Assembly: GCA_002163975.1 (NCBI GenBank) | Contig: CP019636.1 | Span: forward strand, 931,001 to 995,000 | Length of the DNA stretch: 64,000 bases | Reading direction: 5' to 3' | From: Nostocales cyanobacterium HT-58-2 | GTDB lineage: Bacteria; Cyanobacteriota; Cyanobacteriia; Cyanobacteriales; Nostocaceae | Shown: one piece after another, positions 25,900 through 35,611 of the stretch | Position numbering within the stretch: position 1 is the stretch's first letter | How the letters are laid out: each line of letters starts with the position of its first letter | The notes under the pieces: model-generated | What the model saw: the letters and a program-made list of their open reading frames with translations, nothing else | The model's database searches: none | What the model was told of the DNA's origin: nothing | Made by a program: the position numbers and the translations under genes

Positions 25900-26635
25900 A
25901 AGTAAAATTCAAATTCACGCTGCCATTGATTCACTGACATTCAGTACTGTTTACCTATAAGTTTATAAAATCTTTAGTTACATACTAGGCATCAGTACTC
26001 AGCTTGATCTTTCACAAACAGTTAATTTATTTATACCAATTCTCTCAATCAAAGCTACACATTGTTTATAGTAGCGCTTAAGCGCAATTACGAACATTCT
26101 TTTATCTGTAGCCAGATTTTTGGGAAATGGTATTATTTTTCTAACTGTACAGAAGAGATAGCTAATGTTTGATGAGTCTGATATATTTTGAATCTGACTT
26201 AATAAGAAAAACTGCTCATCATGAGCAGTTTCCCAAAAGTCATTGTCAAATTTTATTTTTATTCTGAGAGATTTTTAAGAAGAGCACACTACGCTCTAAG
26301 CAATCGCAACACCCAACAAGTTCAAGGATTGATTATGTTGCGTTTCTCAAAGTTCATTGATAAAGTAAATATTAAGTAAGAGAAGCAAAAATCAAGGACA
26401 CTACGTTTTTAAGATACTCAATACTTTTGTATACACAGTAGCCTTGTTAAGAAAAAGGCTGAGGCTTGACGTCAGAACTAGTTAATTTGAACCACAAACT
26501 GCAATAATAATCAGGAATTGCAATAAAAAAATTATAAAGATAGGAAGTTTGCTCAGCCGAGTCACACTCAAACCCCTGTATATAAAACGAAGTCAAACAA
26601 GTAAAGTTTATTTCCAACTCTACATTATTTATAGG
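25900..26635. other. Intergenic region between PATAN regulator and truncated cheW
   Basis: 736 AT-rich bases. In intact operons of this type a CheY-like gene (~360 bp) would lie here; none is readable. The only clear structure is AAACTGCTCAT/ATGAGCAGTTT at 26209-26231, a tight hairpin that may terminate transcription from the regulator gene. Confidence 0.45.
26209..26231. terminator. Short palindromic hairpin
   Basis: AAACTGCTCAT and ATGAGCAGTTT flank a single C, forming a 23-base palindrome. It sits in the gap between the regulator and CheW remnant and may end the regulator transcript. Confidence 0.45.
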
Positions 26636-27715
26636 TTACTCGATGTGTTGAAAGACGACTTTTAGTAAATCTGCTTGGGTAAAAGGCTTGGTTAAATACC
26701 CTGAAGCTCTAACTATCTTTGCTTTTGCTCTGTCTATAAATCCTGATCTACCTGTAACCATAATCACAGGGATCGTTTGAAAGTATGAATGCTTACGCAA
26801 CAAAGAACACAACTCATAGCCATCCAAGTGTGGCATTTCAATATCTAATAAGATGAGATCCGGTTTTATACGAATAATTTGCATTAAAGCTTTTAAGGGG
26901 TCATTCACTCCGACTACGGAAAACATTTGCTCATCTAAAAAATTTTTGATGGAATTGATGATGATAGGGCTGTCATCAATACATACAATTTTATAAATTT
27001 TTTTATCAAAGGATTTTTGATAAACCCCCTGGTCTTTGTCATCGTTATTATCAGAGTCTTCTGTTTGATAGCTATTTTGATTGACAAATTGTTGCTCAGT
27101 TTTTGTTTGAGATTGTCGTACCTTTGATGAAAAAAAGTGAAAGCGATGATGTTGTGTACTGCGTGATTTCGTTTTTCCTTGATCCTGCGACTGATTTTGG
27201 CACTTTTCAACTATTAGGCACAAATCTAGATGACAGAATTTTGGCATATCATCTAGGAAACTTTCAGAGGTAAATTCATAACTTCCCTCTTGTATCTTAA
27301 GAAATGACTCCAAGACTTCTAGCGCCATTTGCTCTATTAGCAGACCGGCTTCGGCAGGACTCATATACTTTTGATTAACTAACCAGCAAATAGCCAGATA
27401 ATCAGGGTTTGGTATTGCTTGATTGTCAAGTCCGGTTTCAAATACCGCCTGCAACTGTTTATCAATTCCACTATGAAGAGTAGGAATTTGCTCACTCAAA
27501 CGCTGTAAATGTCTGTAAAGTAAATCCAACATTTTGTCTGCATAGCAGACGTAAATCAATTTACCCTCCTCAAGATAGATTGACCAAGAAGCTGATGGAC
27601 TAAAAACTTGCCAGCAACCAGTAAGAGACTTACTGGTCATTTTTCCCAATAAAGATAGGGGCTGTAATGTTTGAAAAAATCTGTATCTACCAATAGGAAG
27701 TGTCGTCATATTCAT
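26636..27715 (-). CDS. PATAN-domain response regulator (PixG/PatA type)
   Basis: 359 residues. Residues ~8-170 are a PATAN/DUF4388-type domain (LTGCWQVFSPSASWSIYLEE and GKLIYVCYADKMLDLLYRHL). A low-complexity Q/S/D-rich linker (172-237) follows, then a receiver domain, residues 240-358. Receiver residues are complete: DD at 247-248, phosphoacceptor D291 in LILLDIEMP, T in VMVTGRS and K in YLTKPF. Such regulators head pix (phototaxis), hmp (hormogonium motility) and similar operons. PatA itself, also PATAN plus REC, affects heterocyst pattern. Because the downstream cheW and cheA are broken and cheY and mcp are missing, its partners are probably lost. Confidence 0.85.
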   Translation of the reverse strand: MNMTTLPIGRYRFFQTLQPLSLLGKMTSKSLTGCWQVFSPSASWSIYLEEGKLIYVCYADKMLDLLYRHLQRLSEQIPTLHSGIDKQLQAVFETGLDNQAIPNPDYLAICWLVNQKYMSPAEAGLLIEQMALEVLESFLKIQEGSYEFTSESFLDDMPKFCHLDLCLIVEKCQNQSQDQGKTKSRSTQHHRFHFFSSKVRQSQTKTEQQFVNQNSYQTEDSDNNDDKDQGVYQKSFDKKIYKIVCIDDSPIIINSIKNFLDEQMFSVVGVNDPLKALMQIIRIKPDLILLDIEMPHLDGYELCSLLRKHSYFQTIPVIMVTGRSGFIDRAKAKIVRASGYLTKPFTQADLLKVVFQHIE

Positions 27716-29373
27716 AGCTTTGAATCAAATCCACATCTTCGATTGAAAGAATGACAAGGATATGAAGAGAAGTACCGTAGCTAAAGGGTAGAAAAAACCA
27801 TGTTATTGAAAAATAACAAAATAGCTTTATCTTGCCACTCATTTATACTTTTACTTGCTCTTATAGAGGAGTAACTGAAATACTCCTCGCACCTGTTTTA
27901 AGAAAGCAAGCCCAGAGCAATAGTAGACATTGGGATTGCAATTACTCAATCGTCGCAAACGAAGAGCGCTCCCCTGTTGGGGAGCAATGCTTGGAGATGC
28001 TTAATTCCCTGGTGGAGATGGTCGGCTCTGCCAATTTAGACTTGTGCTCAGGTTTTGTTGCTCCCTATTGAAGCTAGCGAGAAATGGCTCTTCTCCTGTC
28101 ACTAGACGTTACACGTATACCTGAGACACGCTTTGCGCTTACGCCAGCCACCGTGACAGTTGGAAACTTTCTTGAAGCTTATGCTCACAAATAGCTTGTG
28201 CAACGAGTTCAAGCTCCTTCCTAACTGTTCTATTGAGGAGCGTACATAACAGTAAAGTTTGAGACATCATGAGGTATGGTAAGGGGTTTACAAAATGAAC
28301 AACTGCTTTTTAACAGATATTAGTGAAGTATTATTAGATACCAATGATTTTTAAACTGACTACTGACTCTCTAAACCAGCAGAGGTAGACTTTGACTTTA
28401 TGAAAAGGTTATCTGCTAAGTTTTCTCTCTAGCCTAAGCAGAATAGTTGTTTAAGCCAAAAGAATGGCAAACTCCTACCAGCAGTGACTTTGGTAAAAAC
28501 CCAGACAGGAATACTATGCTCCGAGATGCAAAAGCAACTGTCTCAGAAGAAAATGATTTCTTCATTCTTCATATTTATGGGGAACATACCATAACGTTGT
28601 GCCTATTGAATCGTCACCCTGGAGAGTTATGAGTGCTATGTTCATGAATTTCTCGCGAGATTCATGACGCTGAGTACATACCTGAAAAATAGAAAATTTC
28701 AGTTAACGGGTAGATGGTAAGTAATTTACTTACTAACATTTAGATTACTATAATTTTCAGAAAAAAGTTAAAAGATGTATGAAAACTACTATAGCTAAGT
28801 GAAGAAAACGTAAAAAATCCCCTTTATCCTGGCAAACTTTGTAAGAAGGATTTTCAAATATCATTGTTTATGTAGTTGTACTGAACTAACTTAAATAAAG
28901 ACGTAGAATTCATAAAAAATTTATGTATTTGAGCAGAAAAAATCAAAAAACAACAAATAAATACTGTGCTGACAAGTTTTTAATGATACATACAATTTAA
29001 AATACATAAGTTTCCTTACCACATCAACATCTGCGACACCTGTGGGTAAGATGATTAATTTTTTACTGTAACTGTCCTTAAATCCTTCTTAAGGTATAAA
29101 TTTTTATAGGAATAAAAGAATTTAGAGGTAACTCTTGGCAATCACCAGAAGTGAAATAGCAGAAAAAAATTATACTGTTGCCAAATCTATGACTGCTGAA
29201 GCTAACTAGCTAATTTTATTTAGATTTAATGAACTTATATAATTTAGGAACATATTAGATTGATAAATAGTCTTCAGAATGAAAAACCTAAGAATACTAT
29301 TGGGTCCTCTGTTTCTTGGCAGTTTGTAGAAAAGGTAAACTAATTTAGCCAAGATATTGACATAGAGTATCCT
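27716..29373. other. Long gap of 1.66 kb without a convincing gene
   Basis: Mostly AT-rich. A more GC-rich patch at about 27900-28180 has CTCCCCTGTTGGGGAGCAAT and CACGCTTTGCGCTTACGCC words typical of intergenic repeats. At 28642-28667 TCATGAA and TTCATGA flank TCTCGCGAGA, an operator-like palindrome. Two open frames (27832-28071 and 28447-28632) have no recognisable family or ribosome-binding site. The last ~700 bases are very AT-rich and lead to rluD. Confidence 0.45.
28642..28667. promoter_or_regulatory. Nested palindrome, possible operator
   Basis: TCATGAA (28642-28648) and TTCATGA (28661-28667) are exact inverses and enclose the perfect palindrome TCTCGCGAGA. The length and dyad symmetry fit a protein-binding site better than a terminator, since no T-tract follows. 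Function is not shown by context. Confidence 0.3.
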
Positions 29374-30333
29374 GTGATTGAAATCAACTTACAAGTCGAA
29401 GCAAATAGTGTTAGCGAATCTCCTCCAAAGGAGGCTCGCTTAGACCGCTATCTTTCTCAAGAATTATCAGACTTATCCCGCTCCCGCGTACAGCAGCTTA
29501 TAGAACAGGGTAAGATTCAACTCAATGGCAAAGTTTGTACATCAAAGAAAACATCTGTCAAAGTAGGCGATCGCATCTCAATAGAAATACCAGAAGCCGA
29601 ACCCCTAGAACTCCAGCCAGAAGATATTCCACTCGACATCCTTTACGAAGATGATTCCCTACTGATCATCAACAAACCTGCTGGGTTAGTCGTCCATCCC
29701 GCACCAGGACATCAAAAAGGCACTTTGGTAAACGCCATCTTGGCTCACTGTCCAAATCTACCAGGTATTGGAGGAGTCCAACGACCAGGAATCGTCCATC
29801 GACTGGATAAGGATACAACGGGGGCGATCGCAATTGCCAAAACTGAACGCGCCCATCAACATCTACAAACACAACTAAAAGCAAAAACTGCACGGCGAGA
29901 ATACCTCGGCATTGTTTACGGCGCACCCAAAACCGAAAACGGTACGGTTAACCTACCCATCGGTCGTCATCCAGTTGACCGTAAAAAAATGACAGTTGTT
30001 CCTGTAGAACAGGGTGGACGACCTGCAGTGACACATTGGAAAGTCAAAGAACGTTTGGGCAACTATACATTAATGCACTTTCAGCTAGAAACTGGACGCA
30101 CCCATCAAATTCGCGTTCACAGCGCCCATGTAGGTCATCCTATTGTTAGCGACCCTATCTATAGTTCTGGTCGTTCTGTGGGAGTCAATTTACCTGGTCA
30201 AGCACTCCACGCTTGGAAACTCAAGGTACAACATCCAGTATCCGGCGAGTGGATTGAGGTGACAGCACCCCCTCCCCAAATTTTCACAACTCTGCTAGAA
30301 GTTCTTCGACGGAGAGTTGCCATTTCTCTTTAG
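29374..30333 (+). CDS. rluD: RluA/RluD-family 23S rRNA pseudouridine synthase
   Basis: 319 residues. An N-terminal S4 RNA-binding domain (LDRYLSQELSDLSRSRVQQL, residues ~23-42) is followed by the RluA catalytic domain. PGIVHRLDKDTTGAIAIAKT carries the catalytic aspartate, with INKPAGLVVHPAPGHQKGTL before it and LETGRTHQIRVHSAHVGHPI after it. It converts uridines in 23S rRNA to pseudouridine; the S4-containing form is of the RluC/RluD type, so the exact sites are inferred. Starts at GTG 29374 without a strong ribosome-binding site. Single gene. Confidence 0.92.
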   Translation: MIEINLQVEANSVSESPPKEARLDRYLSQELSDLSRSRVQQLIEQGKIQLNGKVCTSKKTSVKVGDRISIEIPEAEPLELQPEDIPLDILYEDDSLLIINKPAGLVVHPAPGHQKGTLVNAILAHCPNLPGIGGVQRPGIVHRLDKDTTGAIAIAKTERAHQHLQTQLKAKTARREYLGIVYGAPKTENGTVNLPIGRHPVDRKKMTVVPVEQGGRPAVTHWKVKERLGNYTLMHFQLETGRTHQIRVHSAHVGHPIVSDPIYSSGRSVGVNLPGQALHAWKLKVQHPVSGEWIEVTAPPPQIFTTLLEVLRRRVAISL

Positions 30334-30540
30334 AATGAAAATCATAATTTTTTCAGACTTTTCTTTACTTCTGTTTACATAGGTTTATGGAAACCCTTAG
30401 TTAACAAACCAAGTACAAATACTGACAATATTTCTTCTGACAAAGGAAGTTTCCTAGACGTTGAGCGACTTAGAGATTAAGTATTTAGACTTATTTTTGA
30501 AAAAGAAGAAAAAGTTACATAAGATACGAATTTTTATAAG

Positions 30541-30711
30541 ACTTACGCAAAATCATCATCTGACCAGAAGTTTGAGAATAAAAAGTTTGCTCAAGCAAAA
30601 TTTCCCTCTTCTCATTCAATGTCAATCATGTATTCGCAATGGTAGCGAAGTGGAAGTGGGTAGGGGGGATGACAGAAATTCCGTAACTTTGAGTCACTTA
30701 GTTGCGTAAGT
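30541..30711. mobile_element. MITE-like element with ACTTACGCAA terminal repeats
   Basis: ACTTACGCAA at 30541-30550 is matched by the exact inverse TTGCGTAAGT at 30702-30711. The interior is 151 bases with no transposase and a GC shift in its right half (GTGGAAGTGGGTAGGGGGG). Such short non-autonomous elements with ACTTACGCA ends are frequent in filamentous cyanobacteria. It sits in the upstream region of pecB. Confidence 0.6.
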
Positions 30712-31153
30712 TTTCTTTTTTAGAGTAATAAGCATCTTTATAAATACTGGTATTTTATATAACCAATAATTCGACTCCAATGTATTTTATAAAGATAAAC
30801 GAAGAAAATTATTCAAATGTAAACTGATAATTTAGTAATTCAACGAAAAGCATTATTGGTAATATCTTTTGCCAAATGATGTATGGTTTAACACAAATTT
30901 ACAAAACTTAGAAAAAAACTAAGTCAAGCAATATATACAATACCTACAAGGTTTTAAAGCAATCAAAAATCAAGCAACAAATAAAGGCTTTATTAGGCGA
31001 ATTTATTGCACAATGCAGTAATACTTTTTTATTGCTGCATGGGTTATTTTGCCAAGTTTTTTATATGTTTTTCTTGATAAACAGAATGCTTATAACCTAT
31101 AACAAGCTCATTTTTTAGCTTGAAACTGTAATGAATTTGAGGAGAAAATAACA
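30712..31153 (+). promoter_or_regulatory. Upstream and leader region of the pec operon
   Basis: 442 AT-rich bases before pecB, without an open frame. They should contain the pec promoter and a long 5' leader. An AAGCT...AGCTT hairpin lies at 31107-31123 and GAGGAGA, 8 bases before ATG, is the pecB ribosome-binding site. I cannot place the transcription start. Confidence 0.5.
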
Positions 31154-31672
31154 ATGCGTGATGCTTTTTCTAAAGTCGTAGAACAAGCTGATAAAAAAGG
31201 TTCTTACCTAAGCAATGACGAAATCAACGGACTATCAGCATTAGTTTCTGATAGCAATAAGCGTTTAGATATCGTCAACCGACTCACCAGCAATGCTTCC
31301 TCTATTGTGGCAAATGCTTATCGCGCTTTGGTAGCTGAACGTCCTGAAACCTTTAACCCTGGTGGTGCTTGCTTCCACCACCGCAATCAGGCTGCTTGTA
31401 TCCGCGATTTAGGATTTATTCTGCGTTATGTCACCTATTCCGTATTAGCAGGTGATGCTAGCGTTATGGACGATCGCTGCTTGAATGGTTTGCGTGAAAC
31501 CTATCAAGCTCTTGGTACTCCTGGTGATGCAGTGGCTTCTGGAATTCAGAAAATGAAAGATGCTGCAACCAAGATTGCTAATGACTCTAACGGCATTACC
31601 AAAGGTGATTGCAGCCAGTTGATCTCTGAATTAGCCAGTTATTTTGATCGTGCTGCTAATGCAGTTGTTTAA
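31154..31672 (+). CDS. pecB: Phycoerythrocyanin beta subunit
   Basis: 172 residues of phycobiliprotein globin fold. Bilin-attachment cysteines are C82 (AACIRD) and C153 (GDCSQL), both carrying phycocyanobilin in this family. The [16 protein letters not shown] block is typical of PecB and differs from CpcB. The position ten before C82, where most beta subunits have a methylated asparagine, is alanine here (A72). It pairs with PecA to form hexamers at the tips of phycobilisome rods, absorbing yellow-green light. First gene of pecBACEF. RBS GAGGAGA. Confidence 0.95.
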   Translation: MRDAFSKVVEQADKKGSYLSNDEINGLSALVSDSNKRLDIVNRLTSNASSIVANAYRALVAERPETFNPGGACFHHRNQAACIRDLGFILRYVTYSVLAGDASVMDDRCLNGLRETYQALGTPGDAVASGIQKMKDAATKIANDSNGITKGDCSQLISELASYFDRAANAVV

Positions 31673-31747
31673 TAAGACTTTTTCAAAACTCAATCAAAAC
31701 TTAATTTTTAGTCATTTCAACAACAAACGTCGGAGAGTAAGAGAATT

Positions 31748-32236
31748 ATGAAAACCCCATTGACTGAAGCGATCGCTGCTGCTGATGTTCGCGGTACATA
31801 TTTGAGCAACACTGAAATGCAAGCTGTTTTTGGTCGTTTCAATCGCGCTCGTGCAGGTTTAGATGCAGCTAAAGCATTCTCTCAAAATGGTAAGAAATGG
31901 GCAGAAGCAGCAGCCAATCACGTATATCAAAAATTTCCTTACACCACACAAATGCAAGGACCTCAATATGCCTCCACTCCTGAAGGAAAATCTAAGTGTG
32001 TGCGTGATATTGACCACTACCTACGCACCATCAGCTATTGCTGCGTAGTCGGCGGTACTGGTCCTTTGGACGAATACGTTGTTGCTGGTTTGAGCGAACT
32101 CAACAGCGCTCTCGGCTTGTCTCCCAGCTGGTATGTAGCTGCTCTTGAGTTTGTCCGCGACAATCATGGTTTAACAGGTGATGTTGCTGGTGAAGCTAAC
32201 ACCTACATCAATTACGCAATTAATGCATTGAGCTAG
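31748..32236 (+). CDS. pecA: Phycoerythrocyanin alpha subunit
   Basis: 162 residues. A single bilin-attachment cysteine, C84, lies in [14 protein letters not shown]; two further cysteines at 98-99 (YCCVVGG) are characteristic of PecA and not of CpcA. C84 carries phycoviolobilin, produced from phycocyanobilin by PecE/PecF, which are encoded downstream. It forms the alpha-beta monomer with PecB, 75 bases upstream. GGAGAG precedes ATG. A strong hairpin follows the stop and separates it from pecC. Confidence 0.96.
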   Translation: MKTPLTEAIAAADVRGTYLSNTEMQAVFGRFNRARAGLDAAKAFSQNGKKWAEAAANHVYQKFPYTTQMQGPQYASTPEGKSKCVRDIDHYLRTISYCCVVGGTGPLDEYVVAGLSELNSALGLSPSWYVAALEFVRDNHGLTGDVAGEANTYINYAINALS

Positions 32237-32245
32237 ACAAAAACA

Positions 32246-32315
32246 TTGGGTCTTTTGAAATAGATAGTTGCTGATGAATTTTAGCAATCACCTATTTTAA
32301 AAGACCCAAATTTTT
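32246..32315 (+). terminator. Hairpin with T-tract between pecA and pecC (partial terminator)
   Basis: TTGGGTCTTTTGAAATAG (from 32246) pairs with CTATTTTAAAAGACCCAA (to 32309) and TTTTTT follows. The stem lies just after the two biliprotein genes, where a partial terminator would keep linker and lyase transcripts lower than pecBA. That role is inferred from the analogous cpc arrangement. Confidence 0.8.
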
Positions 32316-32360
32316 TGCAAAGTTAATGAAATAACAATTTGTTTAATGGAGTTATAAAAG

Positions 32361-33191
32361 ATGACTACTTCAGTTGTAGAACGACTAGCCGTTGGGGATT
32401 TAGCAGGCAAAAAAGTTGAGTTACGTCCACATTGGAGCGAAGATGATTTGCAATTGGTATTTCGGGCGGCATATGAGCAAATATTTGGACGGCAAGGCGT
32501 ATACGGTAGTGAAAAATTTAGCAGCGCTGAATCTTTGTTACGTAATGGCAAAATCAGCGTCCAACAATTTGTTGAGATTTTAGCGAAATCCGAATTCTAC
32601 AAAGAATGCTTTTTTTACAATAACTCGCAAGGGCGTTTTATCGAGTTGAATTACAAACATTTGCTCGGACGCGCTCCCTACGAGCAGTCAGAAATTGCCT
32701 ATCATGTAGACCTCTACGCTTCTCGTGGCTACGATGCTGATATAGAGTCTTACATTTACAGTTCAGAATACGTCAGTGCTTTCGGGGCTTCTATCGTTCC
32801 TTACTACCGTGGATTTAAATCCATTCCGGGAATGAAAACAGTAGGCTATAACCGGATATTCGCGCTTTATCGTGGCAGTGCTAACAGTGATAACGCACAA
32901 TATGGTGGAAAAAATTCCCGTTTGCGGTCGAAAATTTCAATGAATCAAGCAAACTTAATTGTGCCACCAACATCGCCAGGAAGCTTTGTCGCTGGGAAAA
33001 CAATAGTTAGCTCTGCATCACGGGGCGATAATAGAATGTTCTTAATTGAAGTTGTCCTCGGTACAGCTAACACTAAAGTGGCAGTGCGTCAGAGCAGACA
33101 AGTTTACACTGTGCCATACGAAAGACTCTCAGCAACATACCAAGAAATTCACAAGCGCGGCGGCAAGATAGTTAACATTTCGCAAGCTTAG
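32361..33191 (+). CDS. pecC: Phycoerythrocyanin-associated rod linker
   Basis: 276 residues. An N-terminal phycobilisome linker domain ([60 protein letters not shown]; about residues 18-185) is joined to a C-terminal CpcD-like domain ([20 protein letters not shown] through [15 protein letters not shown]). It attaches PEC hexamers to the rod end and tunes their spectrum. Length and two-domain layout match PecC and its paralogue CpcC in the next operon. Third gene of the operon; GGAG at 32347 is the likely RBS. Confidence 0.95.
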   Translation: MTTSVVERLAVGDLAGKKVELRPHWSEDDLQLVFRAAYEQIFGRQGVYGSEKFSSAESLLRNGKISVQQFVEILAKSEFYKECFFYNNSQGRFIELNYKHLLGRAPYEQSEIAYHVDLYASRGYDADIESYIYSSEYVSAFGASIVPYYRGFKSIPGMKTVGYNRIFALYRGSANSDNAQYGGKNSRLRSKISMNQANLIVPPTSPGSFVAGKTIVSSASRGDNRMFLIEVVLGTANTKVAVRQSRQVYTVPYERLSATYQEIHKRGGKIVNISQA

Positions 33192-33280
33192 AAAAAGAAG
33201 GGATGAAGAGGATGAGGGAGTCATTTCCCCCTCATCTGCTCTATCTTCCTCATCTTTGCCAACTGTTGATTTTCCCTAGT

Positions 33281-34054
33281 ATGACCACCACTCACTTTAC
33301 TGATCCAATTCTTTCTCCAGAAGCTGCGATCGCTGCGCTTAAGAGCGAAGATAATCAAATCCGTTATTACGCTGCTTGGTGGCTGGGTAAACATCAAGTA
33401 CAAGCAGGTTGTGCAGCCCTATGCGAAGCCCTGTTTGATGAACGCTATCGCATCCCTTCAGGAGGATATCCTCTACGCCGTCAGGCAGCACGGGCGCTGG
33501 GTCAACTCAAAAATTTGCAAGCAGTACCAGCGTTAATTGCAGCCTTGGAATGTGATGAGGATTTGCGCCTGCGGGAAGCCGTGATTCAAGCCCTAGCAGT
33601 TATTGGGGATCAAAGGGCTATAAATCCTCTGCTAAATCTCCTGCAATCTCCTCAAGAGCAACCATATGAAGCTTTGATTGAAGCATTAGCCGCTTTGCAA
33701 GTTTGGTCAGTTCGTTCCCAAGTAGAGGCTTTTCTCCATCATCCTTCTGAGCGGGTTCAATGTGCGGCTGCTCGCTATTTGTATCTTTTGACAAATCAGC
33801 CCCATTATATTAAACGTATCCTCAAAAATCTTGACCATGAGAATATGTATTTACGCTGGGCAGCAGTCTTCGATTTGGGAGCAGTTGGTCATCGACAAGC
33901 TGTAGAAGCAATTTTAGCAGCTCAGGTTCCTAATACATTGAAGCTGTTGAATTTAAAGCGAATTCTAGAAGTCATTTTAGATAGCGAGAACTGCGATCAG
34001 CAAACATCTAAAATTCTATTTCAAGCAATTGATAATTTGTTGATTCAGCTTTGA
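33281..34054 (+). CDS. pecE: Phycoviolobilin lyase-isomerase, PecE subunit
   Basis: 257 residues from ATG 33281 (MTTTHFTDPILSPEAAIAAL). The frame is open 26 codons further upstream, but that stretch lies over a purine/pyrimidine hairpin and is unlike the family. HEAT-like repeats run throughout (IRYYAAWWLGKHQVQAGCAA, LRRQAARALGQLKNLQAVPA). With PecF it attaches phycocyanobilin to PecA C84 and isomerises it to phycoviolobilin. It is homologous to CpcE encoded 5 kb downstream (shared RYYAAWWLGK and GGYPLRR). Confidence 0.94.
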   Translation: MTTTHFTDPILSPEAAIAALKSEDNQIRYYAAWWLGKHQVQAGCAALCEALFDERYRIPSGGYPLRRQAARALGQLKNLQAVPALIAALECDEDLRLREAVIQALAVIGDQRAINPLLNLLQSPQEQPYEALIEALAALQVWSVRSQVEAFLHHPSERVQCAAARYLYLLTNQPHYIKRILKNLDHENMYLRWAAVFDLGAVGHRQAVEAILAAQVPNTLKLLNLKRILEVILDSENCDQQTSKILFQAIDNLLIQL

Positions 34055-34189
34055 GATTTATGCCCCAATACAGTTCAGTTAAGCTTTTTTCTCTCCTCCT
34101 GCAACCTAAGCGTTCCCTCTATCTGCGCCTCAACAGATAAATTTCTTTAACTGAACCGTATTGATTTATGCCTTACAGGTTTAACAACA

Positions 34190-34822
34190 ATGAATAAACC
34201 AAAATCTCAAGATACAGCAAAATTAGTCTTGCAATTAAAACACGGCTCATTTCCTACAGATATTATCTCTGCAATTACTGCAATATCTGATAGTAAAACA
34301 ATTGAAGCAGAAGCTGTCTATGCACTTATTCAAACCCTGAGCCATCATCATCCGGCTGTAAGAACTATAGCTGTTGAAGCTTTGGTCAAGCTCGCCCCAG
34401 CTACTGTAGAACCACTCATGACTACCTTCCATACTTCTAGCGACCAAGGTTTACAAGCCCACATCGTTCAAGCTTTAGCCCAAATTGGTGATTCAAAAGC
34501 TTCTGATTTGTTGTCTGAAGTTGTGGGTGCAGTAGTAGCCAATCACTGTCAGGGTAATGTCCGTCGTATTGCAGCACGCGGACTGGGAAGGATAGGTAGT
34601 ACAGCTGATGACCCAGAAATCACTCGCGATGCTGTCGAAAAACTCAGATGGGCTGTACTCACTCCTGAAGATTGGGGATTGCGTTACGCAGCAGCGGTTT
34701 CTCTTGCGGAAATTGCGACATCTGAGGCTTGTACTGTCTTACAAGTAGCACAAAATCAAGAGTTGGATAAAGTCGTGCTATCTCGGATCACAGTCGCATT
34801 AGAGCAGTTAATATCAAGGTGA
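34190..34822 (+). CDS. pecF: Phycoviolobilin lyase-isomerase, PecF subunit
   Basis: 210 residues of HEAT-like repeats. The NHCQGN motif, known as essential for the isomerase activity of PecF, is present at residues 118-123 and is followed by VRRIAARGLGRIGS. This motif separates PecF from CpcF, which lacks it (compare TTDFAPSVRRAAAKGLG in CpcF). It acts as a heterodimer with PecE on PecA. Its presence with an intact motif shows that PEC here should carry phycoviolobilin. Last gene of the pec operon; the 135-base gap after pecE may hold its ribosome-binding region. Confidence 0.95.
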   Translation: MNKPKSQDTAKLVLQLKHGSFPTDIISAITAISDSKTIEAEAVYALIQTLSHHHPAVRTIAVEALVKLAPATVEPLMTTFHTSSDQGLQAHIVQALAQIGDSKASDLLSEVVGAVVANHCQGNVRRIAARGLGRIGSTADDPEITRDAVEKLRWAVLTPEDWGLRYAAAVSLAEIATSEACTVLQVAQNQELDKVVLSRITVALEQLISR

Positions 34823-34845
34823 GGGAAACTAGTGCAAGAAGATAA

Positions 34846-34980
34846 GCTACTGGGGGTGGTGTTAGTGTAGCGGTAGCGACGTAGGAGCGTCAGTGGAGGT
34901 AGGGGGAGAACAAGAGGGGGAGCCCGCTGAGCCCTCCGGGCACGCTACGCGAACGCTTGGGAGCGGGGGAGAGTGAGTTA
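34846..34980. repeat. GC-rich intergenic repeat
   Basis: GGTGTTAGTGTAGCGGTAGC, then GACGTAGGAGCGTCA, recur almost exactly in the 24.9-kb island. CCCTCCGGGCACGCTACGCG follows. It lies between the pec and cpc operons and may help separate their transcripts. Confidence 0.65.
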
Positions 34981-35611
34981 CGTGGATGAACTCTTTTCTC
35001 CCTTGCTCCTCTGCTTTGTTCTCCTTGCCCCCTGCTTCTTCTCCCTGCTGTAAAGAATTTCAGAAACTAAAAGCTATTATTTGGAGCTTATTTGTTAAGA
35101 ATTCTTTACACAGTTTAGTGAGGTTTGAGATGAGATGTGAAACTTCAATATATAGTCCTACCTGTGTTATTGGGAAAATTAAAAAAAATATAAAGAAGCC
35201 AAAACCATGCTTTGAGTCAAATGAATGTAAATTGTTGTTACAAGAAAAATTTCTTTTTCTCAGGCATAGCCCTTATATGTAAAGGATTTGAGGGTTTTCT
35301 TATTGCTCTATCTCATTTATTCACAATTTTTAACAAATAATGCCCCTGTAGCGTTGTATAAACATAAGCTGGAGGGGTTAAATAACAGACAAAAGTTAAA
35401 CAAGGCAACCAATCCACAATGTTTGCCGACTTCTCATAAAATCACTCCATATTTCTCATAATTTCTTGCTCGTAACAAAGAGCAGAAGGATGAGAGACAA
35501 GCTGAGAAGCAATTTTATGTGGTGTCTGTTGTTGACCATTCCAAAAATTGATAAAACATAACCAGTTTTAATCAAGACAGTACTCAACTAAGCAATTAGG
35601 AGATCAAGTCA
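34981..35611 (+). promoter_or_regulatory. Upstream and leader region of the cpc operon
   Basis: About 630 bases without a credible gene; one open frame (34986-35282) is cysteine- and leucine-rich with no family features. The region should contain the strong cpc promoter and a long leader. TTAGGAG at 35596-35602 is the cpcB ribosome-binding site. Transcription start cannot be placed by eye. Confidence 0.5.

Noticed and set aside
27832..28071. Plus-strand frame of 79 codons
   Set aside because: Overlaps intergenic repeat words, is cysteine-rich and has no recognisable domain.
28447..28632. TTG-started frame of 61 codons
   Set aside because: No ribosome-binding site or homology recognised; not enough to call a gene.
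30461..30709. Plus-strand frame of 82 codons
   Set aside because: Runs through the MITE-like element at 30541-30711.
34986..35282. Plus-strand frame of 98 codons before cpcB
   Set aside because: Low-complexity C/L/S-rich start from pyrimidine-rich DNA; lies in the cpc leader and has no family features.
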